Shown here piece after piece: positions 7,867 to 16,752 of a stretch of 64,000 bases of DNA. A program made the position numbers and the translations under genes. Under the pieces are notes generated by a model. The model was not told the origin of the DNA, did not search any database, and worked only from the letters and a program-made list of their open reading frames with translations. Positions within the stretch are counted from its first letter, which is position 1, and each line of letters opens with the position of its first letter. This DNA comes from Mesorhizobium waimense (GTDB lineage Bacteria > Pseudomonadota > Alphaproteobacteria > Rhizobiales > Rhizobiaceae): positions 186,001 through 250,000 of the forward strand of contig NZ_QZWZ01000004.1 in the NCBI RefSeq assembly GCF_003601975.1, read 5' to 3'.

Positions 7867-10800
7867 ATGAACATCCAGCCGAAACACTCCCAGCCGCTGA
7901 TCCTTTCGGGCCGCGACGTGACGGCCGTGCTCGGCCCGACCAACACCGGCAAGACCCATCTCGCCATCGAACGCATGGTGGCGCATGAAAGCGGCGTCAT
8001 CGGCCTGCCGCTCAGACTGCTGGCGCGGGAAGTTTACACGCGCGTTTGCGAAAAGGTCGGTGCCCACAAGGTGGCGCTCATCACCGGCGAGGAAAAGATC
8101 CAGCCGGCAGGCGCCAAATATTCAGTCTGCACCGTCGAGGCCATGCCGCGCGAGACCGACGCCGCCTTCGTCGCCATCGACGAAGTTCAACTCGCCGGCG
8201 ATCTCGAGCGCGGCCACATCTTCACCGACCGCATCCTGCACCTGCGTGGCCGCCAGGAAACGCTGCTCTTGGGTGCTGCAACCATGCACGGCATCCTGCA
8301 GCGGCTGCTGAAGGGCGTCTCGGTGGTGACACGGCCGCGGCTGTCGCATCTGGCCTATGCCGGATCGAAGAAGCTAACCCGTCTGCCCCGGCGCACGGCA
8401 ATCGTCGCCTTCTCCGCCGACGAGGTCTATGCCATCGCCGAACTGATCCGCCGCCAGCAGGGCGGTGCCGCTGTCGTGCTCGGCGCGCTCTCGCCGCGCA
8501 CCCGCAACGCCCAGGTGGCGCTGTTCCAGTCCGGCGATGTCGATTATCTCGTCGCCACCGACGCCATCGGCATGGGCCTCAACCTCGATCTCGACCATGT
8601 CGCCTTCGCCCAGAACCGCAAATTCGACGGTTACCAGTTTCGCGACCTCACATCCGCCGAGCTCGGCCAGATCGCCGGCCGCGCCGGCCGCCATTTGCGC
8701 GACGGCACGTTCGGCGTCACCGGCCAGGTCGATCCGCTGGAGGAAGAGCTGGTCAAGAAGATCGAAAGCCACGATTTCGACCCGGTGAAGGTGTTGCAAT
8801 GGCGCACCGCCAATTTCGATTTCGCCAGCCTCGATGCGCTGAAGCGCTCGATCGAGACCAACGCACCGGTCGAGGGCCTGACGCGGGCGCTGCCGGCAGT
8901 TGACGCGCAGGCGCTCGAACATCTGTCGCGCGACGCGGACATCCGAGCTCTGGCCACGGACGCCAAGCGCGTGGCGCTGCTGTGGGAAGCCTGTGCGCTC
9001 CCCGACTACAGGAAGATCGCGCCGGCCCAGCATTCCGACCTCATCGCCTCGATCTATATGGACCTCGCCCGGCATGGCCATGTCGACGAGAACTACATGG
9101 CCGAGCAGGTGCGGCGTGCCGACACGACAGACGGCGACATCGACACGCTATCCCACCGGATCGCCCAGATCCGCACCTGGACTTTCGTTTCCAACCGGCC
9201 CGGCTGGCTGGCCGATCAGGCACACTGGCAGGAAAAGACGCGCGAAATCGAAGACAGATTGTCGGATGCGCTGCATGAGCGGTTGACGAAACGCTTCGTA
9301 GACCGCAGGACTTCCGTCCTCATGCGGCGCCTTAGAGAAAATACCATGCCTGAAGCCGAAATTAGCCCTACCGGAACCGTCCTTGTCGAAGGCCATCATG
9401 TCGGCGAGTTGCAAGGGTTCCGCTTCACCGCCGACCAGAGCGCCGGCGGCGAGGATGCCAAGGCCGTGCGCACGGCGGCACAAAAGGCTTTGGCCACCGA
9501 ATTCGAGGCCCGCGCCGAGCGTTTCGGCGCCTGCGCCAATGGCGACATCGCGCTCGGCTCCGACGGCACGCTGCGCTGGATCGGCGCGCCGGTTGGCACG
9601 CTGGTCGCCGGCGACGAGCCGCTGAAGCCGCGCCTTGTGCTGTTGGCCGACGAGCAGCTTACCGGTCCCGCCCGCGACAAGGTCGCAGCGCGCGCCGAGC
9701 GCTTCGTCAACTTCCAGGTCGAATCCCTGCTGAAGCCGCTGGTCGACTTGAAGAACGCCGACCAGATCACCGGCATCGGTCGCGGCATCGCCTTCCAGCT
9801 GGTCGAGAATTTCGGCCTCATCAACCGCCGTGACATCGCCGAGGAGATGAAGTCGCTCGATCAGGAAGGCCGCGCCGCATTGCGCCGGCTGGGCGTGCGC
9901 TTCGGCGCCTACCATGTCTTCGTGCCGGCATTGGTCAAGCCGGCACCGGCCGGGCTGGTGACGCTGCTTTGGGCGCTGAAGAACGACGGCAAGGACAAGC
10001 CGGGCTTCGGCGACGTGGTTCACGCCCTGGCGTCGGGCCGCACCTCGGTGGTCATCGATCCGACCTTCGACAAATCCTTCTACAAGCTCGCCGGCTACCG
10101 CAATCTCGGCCGCCGCGCGGTGCGCGTCGACATCCTCGAGCGGCTGGCCGACCTGATCCGTCCGGCGACCAACTGGAAGCCGGGCCTGGGACAGCGCCCC
10201 GAAGGCGCCTATGACGGCGAGGCCTTCATGGTGACGCCGCCGATGATGTCGATCCTCGGCGCCACCGCCGACGATATGGAAGAGATCCTGAAAGGCCTCG
10301 GCTACCGCGCCGAGCCGAAGCCTGCCGCCGAAGTCAAGGCGCGGCTCGAAGCGCAGGACAATGCCGCACGCGAAGCCGCTGCCGTAAAGCTGGCGGCGGA
10401 AGCGGCCGCGCAGGCCGTGATGGCGGAAGCTGTAGCTGAAGTCGCAGCCGAGGCGCCAGCGGAGGGTTCGCAACCTGATGCAGCTACCGTTGCTGAGGCC
10501 TCAGCCGAAGCTCCTGCGGAGCCCGTCGCCGAGGCAGCGGTGGAGCCTGTCGCGGAAGAGCACTCGGAAGCTCCGGCTGAAGTCGCGGAAGAGATCGCGC
10601 CCGCAGCAGAAGCCGCAGCGGAAATGCCGGCCGAACCTGCATCGGCCGCCGAACCAGAAGCAGAACCCGAAGTCGCCGAGGTTGAAGCCGCGACGGTCGA
10701 GGCAACCGAAGCAGCAGCGCCCGCTCAGGAAGTGCTGCAAGCCGAGCCGGTCACGGTAGCGGAAGCCGCTGCCGGCGAGCCCGCTCCGGAGGCCGAGGAG

Positions 10801-11274
10801 CCAAAGCCCATCCTGTTGTGGCGGCAGGGCCGTTTCGAGCAGCGCCCGCGCCATCGCCACGACAACCGCCGCGACAATCGCCCGCGCAACGGACAGGCCG
10901 CGCAGGGTCGAAGCGATGCCCCGGCGGATGCCGGTGGCGGACAGCCGGTGACCGCCCCCGGCGAGCGGCCGGCCTATCAAGGCCGGCGCGACCAGCGCGA
11001 CGGCGCCGCCAAGCCGCGCTTCGATCGCTCGAAATTCAAACCCAAGCCCCAGGGCGAAGGTGGCGAGCGCCGCGAAGGCAAGCCGCAGGGTGAGCGTCCC
11101 GATCGCCGCGAGAGCCGGCCCGACTGGAAAGGCGGCCGGCAGGACGGCAAGGGCGGCGCACAGGGCGGCAAGCCTGCATTCCAGGCAAAGCCGCGCGAGG
11201 AGCGTCCGGTGCGTTTCGATCCGGACTCGCCCTTCGCCAAGCTCGCCGCTTTGCGCGACCAGCTGAAGAAGTAA
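7867..11274 (+). CDS. SUV3-type ATP-dependent RNA helicase with low-complexity tail
   Basis: A 1135-residue superfamily 2 helicase of the mitochondrial Suv3 kind, which in mitochondria unwinds RNA for degradation. Visible motifs are the Walker A GPTNTGKT, AIDEVQL (motif II), GAATMHG (motif III) and QIAGRAGRH (motif VI) in the first 300 residues. A family-specific central region follows. From about residue 830 the protein becomes almost pure Ala/Glu/Pro/Val, then a basic Arg/Gly/Gln tail (RPRHRHDNRRDNRPRN) likely to bind RNA. It is followed after 12 bp by an S4 RNA-binding gene, so an RNA-metabolism operon is likely. The start chosen gives the family N-terminus. Confidence 0.88.
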   Translation: MNIQPKHSQPLILSGRDVTAVLGPTNTGKTHLAIERMVAHESGVIGLPLRLLAREVYTRVCEKVGAHKVALITGEEKIQPAGAKYSVCTVEAMPRETDAAFVAIDEVQLAGDLERGHIFTDRILHLRGRQETLLLGAATMHGILQRLLKGVSVVTRPRLSHLAYAGSKKLTRLPRRTAIVAFSADEVYAIAELIRRQQGGAAVVLGALSPRTRNAQVALFQSGDVDYLVATDAIGMGLNLDLDHVAFAQNRKFDGYQFRDLTSAELGQIAGRAGRHLRDGTFGVTGQVDPLEEELVKKIESHDFDPVKVLQWRTANFDFASLDALKRSIETNAPVEGLTRALPAVDAQALEHLSRDADIRALATDAKRVALLWEACALPDYRKIAPAQHSDLIASIYMDLARHGHVDENYMAEQVRRADTTDGDIDTLSHRIAQIRTWTFVSNRPGWLADQAHWQEKTREIEDRLSDALHERLTKRFVDRRTSVLMRRLRENTMPEAEISPTGTVLVEGHHVGELQGFRFTADQSAGGEDAKAVRTAAQKALATEFEARAERFGACANGDIALGSDGTLRWIGAPVGTLVAGDEPLKPRLVLLADEQLTGPARDKVAARAERFVNFQVESLLKPLVDLKNADQITGIGRGIAFQLVENFGLINRRDIAEEMKSLDQEGRAALRRLGVRFGAYHVFVPALVKPAPAGLVTLLWALKNDGKDKPGFGDVVHALASGRTSVVIDPTFDKSFYKLAGYRNLGRRAVRVDILERLADLIRPATNWKPGLGQRPEGAYDGEAFMVTPPMMSILGATADDMEEILKGLGYRAEPKPAAEVKARLEAQDNAAREAAAVKLAAEAAAQAVMAEAVAEVAAEAPAEGSQPDAATVAEASAEAPAEPVAEAAVEPVAEEHSEAPAEVAEEIAPAAEAAAEMPAEPASAAEPEAEPEVAEVEAATVEATEAAAPAQEVLQAEPVTVAEAAAGEPAPEAEEPKPILLWRQGRFEQRPRHRHDNRRDNRPRNGQAAQGRSDAPADAGGGQPVTAPGERPAYQGRRDQRDGAAKPRFDRSKFKPKPQGEGGERREGKPQGERPDRRESRPDWKGGRQDGKGGAQGGKPAFQAKPREERPVRFDPDSPFAKLAALRDQLKK

Positions 11275-11286
11275 GTCAAAGGTCCA

Positions 11287-11673
11287 ATGGTTGCCGAAGG
11301 CCGCCAGAGAATCGACAAATGGCTGTTCTTTTCCCGCGCGGTGAAATCGCGCTCGCTGGCGGCGAAGCTGGTGGTTGCCGGGCGCGTGCGCATCAATCGC
11401 GACAAAGCAGCGCAGGCCTCGGATTTGGTCAAGCCTGGCGACGTCCTGACCATCACGCTGGAGCGCCGCATCTTCGTCTGGAAGGTGCTCGGCGCGGGGG
11501 TCCGGCGCGGCCCGGCTGAAGAAGCACGGCTGCTTTACGAGGACATGTCGCCACCGCCGGCACCGAAGGGCGAGGCCGTTCCGGATGCAATTCCGGCGCT
11601 GCGCGACGCCGGCAGCGGCCGGCCGACCAAGAAGGAACGCCGCCAAACCAACCGTCTCATCGGCGAGGATTGA
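11287..11673 (+). CDS. S4-domain RNA-binding protein (Hsp15/HslR-like)
   Basis: 128 residues. The S4 fold is at residues 6-70 (RIDKWLFFSRAVKSRSLAAK, then VAGRVRINRDKA and VKPGDVLTI). Hsp15 relatives bind rRNA of stalled 50S subunits carrying nascent chains. The C-terminal basic tail (RPTKKERRQTNR) is typical of the family. It follows the helicase by 12 bp and is probably co-transcribed with it. Function beyond RNA binding is inferred from the family. Confidence 0.85.
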   Translation: MVAEGRQRIDKWLFFSRAVKSRSLAAKLVVAGRVRINRDKAAQASDLVKPGDVLTITLERRIFVWKVLGAGVRRGPAEEARLLYEDMSPPPAPKGEAVPDAIPALRDAGSGRPTKKERRQTNRLIGED

Positions 11674-11823
11674 AGGCACGGCCGACTTTCGCCAGGGTCG
11701 CGCTCTGGAATTCCATTCCGGAGACGCCGACATCCTTGGGAATGGCCGCCCTTGCCACAGGCAGGCAAAGGCGTTACCTCACCAAAAAAGCCCAACAAAA
11801 ACGGGACGTCCCGGAGCCGACCG

Positions 11824-12162
11824 ATGACCTACGTCGTGACCGACAATTGCATAAAATGCAAATACATGGACTGCATCGAGGTCTGTCCGGTCGACTGTTT
11901 CTACGAAGGCGAGAACATGCTCGTCATCCATCCCGACGAGTGCATCGACTGCGGCGTCTGCGAACCGGAGTGCCCGGCCGACGCGATCAAGCCCGATACG
12001 GAACCGGGCCTTGAAAAATGGCTGCAGGTGAACACCGAATACGCCGAGAAATGGCCCAACATCACCGCCAAGAAAGAGCCACCGGCAGACGCCAAAACCT
12101 TCGATGGCGAGGCCGGCAAGTTCGAGAAATATTTCTCCGCCGAGCCCGGCGAAGGCGACTGA
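11824..12162 (+). CDS. fdxA: 7Fe-8S ferredoxin
   Basis: 112 residues with the two cysteine clusters of a seven-iron ferredoxin: Cys9, Cys12, Cys17, Cys21-Pro and Cys40, Cys43, Cys46, Cys50-Pro. In the family Cys9, Cys17 and Cys50 bind a [3Fe-4S] cluster and the others a [4Fe-4S] cluster. It is a soluble low-potential electron carrier, essential in several alphaproteobacteria, and its partner is unknown here. The helicase-S4-fdxA-carD order recurs in rhizobia as I know them. Confidence 0.93.
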   Translation: MTYVVTDNCIKCKYMDCIEVCPVDCFYEGENMLVIHPDECIDCGVCEPECPADAIKPDTEPGLEKWLQVNTEYAEKWPNITAKKEPPADAKTFDGEAGKFEKYFSAEPGEGD

Positions 12163-12533
12163 CGGTCGCGCCGGCTCGGCCGGCATGACGCTGCGTAACG
12201 GACATGAGACACCAACTGTCTTGACAGGCGGCGATGGCCCTTTGCCTTCGCTAATGCAGCAAAACCTTGATTCTTCCGACTTTTTGTGTTACATCAGCCA
12301 AACATGCCGGTGACACAACATCGATTTATGGCGCAAACGCCCCAAATCACTGAAAGGTGAACTTTTCAATCCGGACCAGAGCGATCTGGGGCAGGCGCTC
12401 GCGTTATCGCGGTTTGCCGGTCCCGGCTTTTCCGGTGGTTCATCTGTTGTGCGGCTAACGGTCGGCCACCCCGATCGCGCGAAGTTTCAGCCGGCGCCGC
12501 CATGCCGGCGCTACAACAAGGAGTTCAGGGCGT
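12163..12533 (+). promoter_or_regulatory. carD upstream region with candidate promoter
   Basis: 371 bp without a gene. A GC hairpin, GCCGGC-TCG-GCCGGC (12170-12184), follows fdxA without a uridine run. A sigma70-like promoter, TTGATT (12267-12272), 17-bp spacer, TACATC (12290-12295), would give a 5' leader of more than 200 nt for carD. A strong AAGGAG lies 10 bp before the carD start. Confidence 0.5.
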
Positions 12534-13115
12534 ATGGCACCGATCACCCCGCAGAAGAAGTCCACCGCAGCGCGTCACGGTTTCAAGACCGGCGAGTTCA
12601 TCGTCTATCCGGCGCACGGCGTCGGCCAGATCGTGTCGATCGACGAGCAGGAGGTGGCAGGCCACAAGCTGGAACTCTTCGTCATCGACTTCCAGAAGGA
12701 CAAGATGCGCCTGAAGGTGCCGGTCGCCAAGGCGACCTCGATCGGCATGCGCAAGCTGTCGGAAGAGGACTATGTCGACCGCGCGCTAAAGGTGGTGCAG
12801 GGCCGTGCCCGCATCAAGCGCACCATGTGGTCGCGCCGCGCCCAGGAGTATGACGCGAAGATCAATTCTGGCGACCTGATCTCGATCTCGGAAGTTGTGC
12901 GCGACCTCTACCGCGCCGACAACCAGCCGGAGCAGTCTTATTCCGAGCGCCAGCTTTACGAGGCGGCACTCGACCGCATGGCTCGCGAGATCGCGGCCGT
13001 CAACCGCATGTCGGAGACCGAAGCGGTGCGCCTCATCGAGGTGAACCTCAACAAGGGTCCGAAGCGCGGCGCCAAGGCCGACAACGAGGAATCCGAGCAG
13101 GAAGAAGCTGCCTGA
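12534..13115 (+). CDS. carD: CarD-family RNA polymerase-binding regulator
   Basis: 193 residues. The N-terminal CarD/TRCF RNA-polymerase-interaction domain is at about 15-75 (FKTGEFIVYPAHGVGQI, then DFQKDKMRLKVPV). The helical C-terminal domain holds the conserved KRTMWSRRAQEYD, which in CarD/CdnL proteins contacts promoter DNA and stabilises the open complex. The acidic tail (DNEESEQEE) is common in alphaproteobacteria. It is monocistronic with a terminator directly downstream. Likely a global regulator of housekeeping promoters. Confidence 0.93.
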   Translation: MAPITPQKKSTAARHGFKTGEFIVYPAHGVGQIVSIDEQEVAGHKLELFVIDFQKDKMRLKVPVAKATSIGMRKLSEEDYVDRALKVVQGRARIKRTMWSRRAQEYDAKINSGDLISISEVVRDLYRADNQPEQSYSERQLYEAALDRMAREIAAVNRMSETEAVRLIEVNLNKGPKRGAKADNEESEQEEAA

Positions 13116-13143
13116 ACTTTTCGCTCTTCACAAGTTTACGGAA

Positions 13144-13168
13144 AACCCGGCCTCGCGCCGGGTTTTTT
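13144..13168 (+). terminator. Rho-independent terminator after carD
   Basis: AACCCGGC and GCCGGGTT form a perfect 8-bp stem with a 5-nt loop, and a T-run follows on the + strand. A shorter T-run on the other strand could also serve the convergent ABC transporter operon. Confidence 0.85.
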
Positions 13169-13928
13169 ATTGGGACTCGCCCGCCTCCTGCCTCAGCGTG
13201 GCGATGAATCGTTTGGTCCGCTCGCGCTCCGGGGTGCTGAACACCACAGAAGCCGGGCCCTTCTCGACGACGACACCGGCGTCGAGAAAGACCACTTCCT
13301 GCGCGATCTTGGAAGCGAGCCTGAGATCATGTGTCGCCATCACCATGGTCGTGCCTTCGCTGGCGAGCTGGCCAAGCACGTCGACCACTTCCTGCGCCAG
13401 TTCCGGGTCGAGCGCCGAGGTCGGTTCGTCGCAGAGCAGCACCTTCGGCGACGGCGCAAGCGCCCGGGCGATCGCCACCCGCTGCTGCTGGCCACCCGAC
13501 AGCGTCGCCGGCCAGGCATCGGTCTTGTGCGCCATGCCGACCTTCTCGAGCAGGGCCATCGCCCGTTCGCGCGCCCTATCAACCGGCCATTTCAGCACCG
13601 TCACCAATCCTTCCATGACGTTCTCGATGGCGCTGCGGTGCGGAAACAGCTGGAAGTTTTGGAACACCATGCCGGTCTGCAGCCGCAGGCGCCGAATATC
13701 CCTTGTGGCGACCTTGATGCCCGGGCGGAATTCCAGCGTCTCGTCACCAATGCGCACCGTGCCGGAGGTCGGGAGCTCCAGCAGGTTGATGCAGCGCAGA
13801 AGCGTGCTCTTGCCGCCGCCTGAGGGGCCGACAAGGGCAGTGACGCTGCCCTCCTCGATGGCGACGGTGACACCCTTCAGCACAAGATTGTCGCCAAAGC
13901 GCTTCTCGATATTGGTGAGGCCGATCAT
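13167..13928 (-). CDS. Polar amino-acid ABC transporter ATP-binding protein
   Basis: 253 residues with Walker A GPSGGGKST, signature LSGGQQQR and Walker B VLLCDEPTSALDP, the GlnQ/HisP type. It powers import of a polar amino acid through the adjacent permease. Its ATG overlaps the permease stop codon by 4 bp, indicating translational coupling. The operon order is binding protein, permease, ATPase. The substrate cannot be read from sequence. Confidence 0.92.
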   Translation of the reverse strand: MIGLTNIEKRFGDNLVLKGVTVAIEEGSVTALVGPSGGGKSTLLRCINLLELPTSGTVRIGDETLEFRPGIKVATRDIRRLRLQTGMVFQNFQLFPHRSAIENVMEGLVTVLKWPVDRARERAMALLEKVGMAHKTDAWPATLSGGQQQRVAIARALAPSPKVLLCDEPTSALDPELAQEVVDVLGQLASEGTTMVMATHDLRLASKIAQEVVFLDAGVVVEKGPASVVFSTPERERTKRFIATLRQEAGESQ

Positions 13929-14605
13929 GCGCGCGCCTCCAGGAAACCGCCATAGCGGTTGAGCCTGGCCTCCAGCCGCGTCTGCAGCGCCGACAGCACA
14001 GAGCTCAGCGCCAGATAGAGCGCCGCCGCCTCGACATAGAGGATCAGCGGCTCATAGGTGGTGGCGACGATGCGCTGCGCCGCCTGGAACATTTCCGGCA
14101 CGGTGATGGCGGCGGCCAGCGACGTATCCTTGACCAGCGAGATGAAGGTGTTGGACAGCGGCGGCACCGCGACGCGTCCGGCTTGCGGAAGGATCGTGCG
14201 CCGCATCGCCTGGCTCCAGCTCATGCCAATCGAATAGGCCGCCTCCCACTGCCCCTTCGGCACCGAACCGATGGCGGCGCGGATGATCTCCGACGTGTAG
14301 GCGCCGATGTTGAGCGTGAAGCCGATCAACGCGGCGGGAAAGGCGTCGAGCAATATGCCGACCGACGGCAGGCCGTAGAAGATCAAAAACAGCTGCACCA
14401 GCAGCGGCGTCCCGCGAAAAATCCAGACATAGAAACGGGCCACGGCAACCAACGGCCTCGGGCCAAACAGCCTGATCAGCGCCGTGGCCAATCCGGCAGC
14501 GAGGCCGAAGGCGAACGACAGCAGCGTCAACGGCACGGTGAAGATCAGCGCCGCCCACAACAGCGTCGGCAAGGAGTCCAGCATCAGTTGCAGCCAGTGC
14601 GGCAC
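13925..14605 (-). CDS. Polar amino-acid ABC transporter permease
   Basis: About 226 residues and a single HisMQ-type permease domain with five likely membrane segments. The EAA-like loop reads GMSWSQAMRRTILPQAGRVA. The GTG at 14605 is preferred because AAGGAGG lies 7 bp upstream; an ATG eight codons earlier has no such site. Only one permease gene is present, so the transporter is probably a homodimer. It is coupled to the downstream ATPase. Confidence 0.9.
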   Translation of the reverse strand: MPHWLQLMLDSLPTLLWAALIFTVPLTLLSFAFGLAAGLATALIRLFGPRPLVAVARFYVWIFRGTPLLVQLFLIFYGLPSVGILLDAFPAALIGFTLNIGAYTSEIIRAAIGSVPKGQWEAAYSIGMSWSQAMRRTILPQAGRVAVPPLSNTFISLVKDTSLAAAITVPEMFQAAQRIVATTYEPLILYVEAAALYLALSSVLSALQTRLEARLNRYGGFLEARA

Positions 14606-14767
14606 AGAAAGGCCTCCTTGCCAGATCATCTACGGCGCATCAGCCGATATCCGTCGAGGCACGGACACAGGGACTGGATATCACGCGAAAACCGGCGAGC
14701 CGTCAAAGACGACTCGCCGCAACATGTGGAAAGCAGGCCGGTATCGGCCCGCTCGTGAAAAGAGCAC

Positions 14768-15541
14768 TTACTTCGAGACGTCCTGGCCGAAATAGGAGTC
14801 GGCGATCTTCTTGTAGGTGCCGTCGGCCTTCATGTCGGCCAGCGCCTTGTTGATGGCGGCGACCAGTTCCGGATCGCCCTTGCGCACGATCACGCCGGAA
14901 TAGTCGGCGTTCTCTTCCTGCGCCGCGATCTTCACATTGGCGTCGGGCTTGTGCTTCTTGAAGTCGAGGAAGGACAGGCTGTCATTGATGGTGGCGTCGG
15001 CGCGGCCGGTGAGCAGCAGCTGGATCGACTGGTCGAAGCCATCCGTGCCGACAAGCTCGGCGCCGTTGGTCTCGGCGAGCTTGCCAAAATTGGACGTCAG
15101 CGACTGCGCCGACTTCTTGCCCTTGAGATCGGCGAAACTCTTGATGTCGGTGTTGTCGCCACGCACGATCAGCACCGCCTTGGAGGCAATGTAGGGGTCG
15201 GAGAAGTCGTACTTGGCCTTGCGCGCATCGGTGATGCCGACCTCGTTGATGACGGCGTCATAGCGGTTGGCGTCGAGGCCGGCGATCAGCCCGTCCCACT
15301 TGCCTTCGAGGAATTCGACTTTCACGCCGAGCTTGTCAGCGATCGCCTTGGCGATCTCGACGTCGAAGCCGACCAGCGCGCCGGAAGCGTCATGGTAGGT
15401 GAAGGGCGCATAGGTGCCTTCCGTGCCGACCTTGATCACGCCGGCCTGCTTGATCTGGTCGAGGTTGGCGCCAGCATGGCCTGATGTAACCGCCAGAACC
15501 TGCAGCGTTCCAGCGACGATGAGCGAAGTGAGCCATTTCAT
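14768..15541 (-). CDS. Polar amino-acid ABC transporter substrate-binding protein
   Basis: 257 residues with an N-terminal signal peptide (MKWLTSLIVAGTLQVLAVTS, then GHA as the cleavage site). The periplasmic binding protein family 3 fold starts at IKVGTEGTYAPFTYHD and continues with GFDVEIAKAIADKLG. It captures an amino acid, possibly cystine or another polar one, for the permease 160 bp downstream. It is divergent from rpoH2. Confidence 0.9.
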   Translation of the reverse strand: MKWLTSLIVAGTLQVLAVTSGHAGANLDQIKQAGVIKVGTEGTYAPFTYHDASGALVGFDVEIAKAIADKLGVKVEFLEGKWDGLIAGLDANRYDAVINEVGITDARKAKYDFSDPYIASKAVLIVRGDNTDIKSFADLKGKKSAQSLTSNFGKLAETNGAELVGTDGFDQSIQLLLTGRADATINDSLSFLDFKKHKPDANVKIAAQEENADYSGVIVRKGDPELVAAINKALADMKADGTYKKIADSYFGQDVSK

Positions 15542-15870
15542 TTTTCTGTGATCCCGTCTTGGCCGGTTGGTCGGCACTTTGTGAAGGGCTGGAAACTGGC
15601 AGATGCATCTCGGCAAAATAAGGAATCGGATTTCAAAGATAGGTCATTCCAGAAATCCCATTCTCAAAATCTGCGCCGATGAATGCGAAGCTAAGCTTCG
15701 CCGCGCCCGCTTCGCCCCACTCCGTTCAACCGCAGGACGACCGCGCCCGGGAACATTCCCCGGCGTGGCGAGTTTCGCTGTTGTAGGGCGCGGCGCCGAC
15801 ATTTCAACCGCAGCGCCGGCGAGATCGTGGTGGCCAGTCCGTCGGCAAGGCCCGGGAACAGGAGCGCGGC
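15542..15870 (+). promoter_or_regulatory. Divergent region with EcfG-type promoter before rpoH2
   Basis: 329 bp. GGAAC at 15750-15754, a 16-bp spacer and AGTT match the general-stress sigma (RpoE2/EcfG) promoter form GGAAC-N16/17-cGTT, about 100 bp before rpoH2. In Sinorhizobium, rpoH2 is known to depend on RpoE2, which supports this reading. A perfect 17-bp palindrome, GCGAAGCT-A-AGCTTCGC (15685-15701), of unknown role lies upstream. Confidence 0.6.
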
Positions 15871-16734
15871 ATGATCGAAGACACGGCAGGACGAACCATG
15901 GTCCGCGCGGCGATGAAGGCTCCTTATCTCGAGCGCGAGGAGGAGCATCTTCTGGCGTTGCGCTGGAAAGAAGACAACGACCAGCAGGCGCTGCACCGGA
16001 TCACGGTCGCGCATATGCGGCTGGTCATTTCCATGGCCTCGCGGTTTCGCCACTACGGCCTGCCGCTCGGCGACCTGATCCAGGAGGGCCATGTCGGCCT
16101 GCTGGAGGCCGCGGCGCGCTTCGAGCCGGACCGCGAGGTGCGGTTTTCGACTTACGCGACATGGTGGATTCGCGCTTCGATGCAGGACTACATCCTGCGC
16201 AACTGGTCGATCGTGCGCGGCGGCACCAGCTCGGCGCAAAAGGCTCTGTTCTTCAACCTGCGGCGCCTGCGCGCCCGGCTGGCGAACGGTGCCGAGCCGA
16301 TCTCCAACGCCTCGCTCTACCGCGAAGTTTCCGTCGCGCTCGGCGTCTCCGAGGCCGACGTCGCAATGATGGATTCCCGCCTCTCGGCACCCGACTCTTC
16401 GCTCAACGCGCCGCTTGCCGATGATGGCGGCACGGCCGAGCGCATGGATTTCCTGATTTCGGACGATCCCTTGCCGGATGAAATTGTCGGTGACACGATC
16501 GATATCGAACGCCGCTCACTATGGCTCAAGGCAGCGCTCGGCGCGCTCAATGCCCGCGAACTCAGGATCATCGAGCAGCGCCGTCTGACCGACGAGGGCG
16601 CGACGCTGGAATCGCTCGGCGAAGCGCTTGGCATCTCCAAGGAACGTGTCCGCCAGATCGAAGCGCGCGCCATGGAAAAGCTCAAGGTTGCGCTGGTCGA
16701 GCAGAACCCCGAATTCATGGCGACAGCGGCTTGA
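15871..16734 (+). CDS. rpoH2: RNA polymerase sigma-32 type factor RpoH2
   Basis: 287 residues. Region 2 is clear (DLIQEGHVGLLEAAARF, then FSTYATWWIRASMQDYI). The heat-shock-factor-specific RpoH box is present (SSAQKALFFNLRRLR). Region 4 helix-turn-helix is ESLGEALGISKERVRQIEA. AGGAG lies 9 bp before the ATG. Rhizobia carry two or more RpoH proteins; this one fits RpoH2 because of the EcfG-like promoter and the divergence of region 3. It would direct a heat or oxidative stress regulon. Confidence 0.88.
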   Translation: MIEDTAGRTMVRAAMKAPYLEREEEHLLALRWKEDNDQQALHRITVAHMRLVISMASRFRHYGLPLGDLIQEGHVGLLEAAARFEPDREVRFSTYATWWIRASMQDYILRNWSIVRGGTSSAQKALFFNLRRLRARLANGAEPISNASLYREVSVALGVSEADVAMMDSRLSAPDSSLNAPLADDGGTAERMDFLISDDPLPDEIVGDTIDIERRSLWLKAALGALNARELRIIEQRRLTDEGATLESLGEALGISKERVRQIEARAMEKLKVALVEQNPEFMATAA

Positions 16735-16752
16735 GCCTTGCCGTCCTGAACC

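Noticed and set aside
12329-12361. Ten-codon leader peptide before carD (MAQTPQITER)
   Set aside because: No ribosome binding site and no attenuator structure; likely chance.
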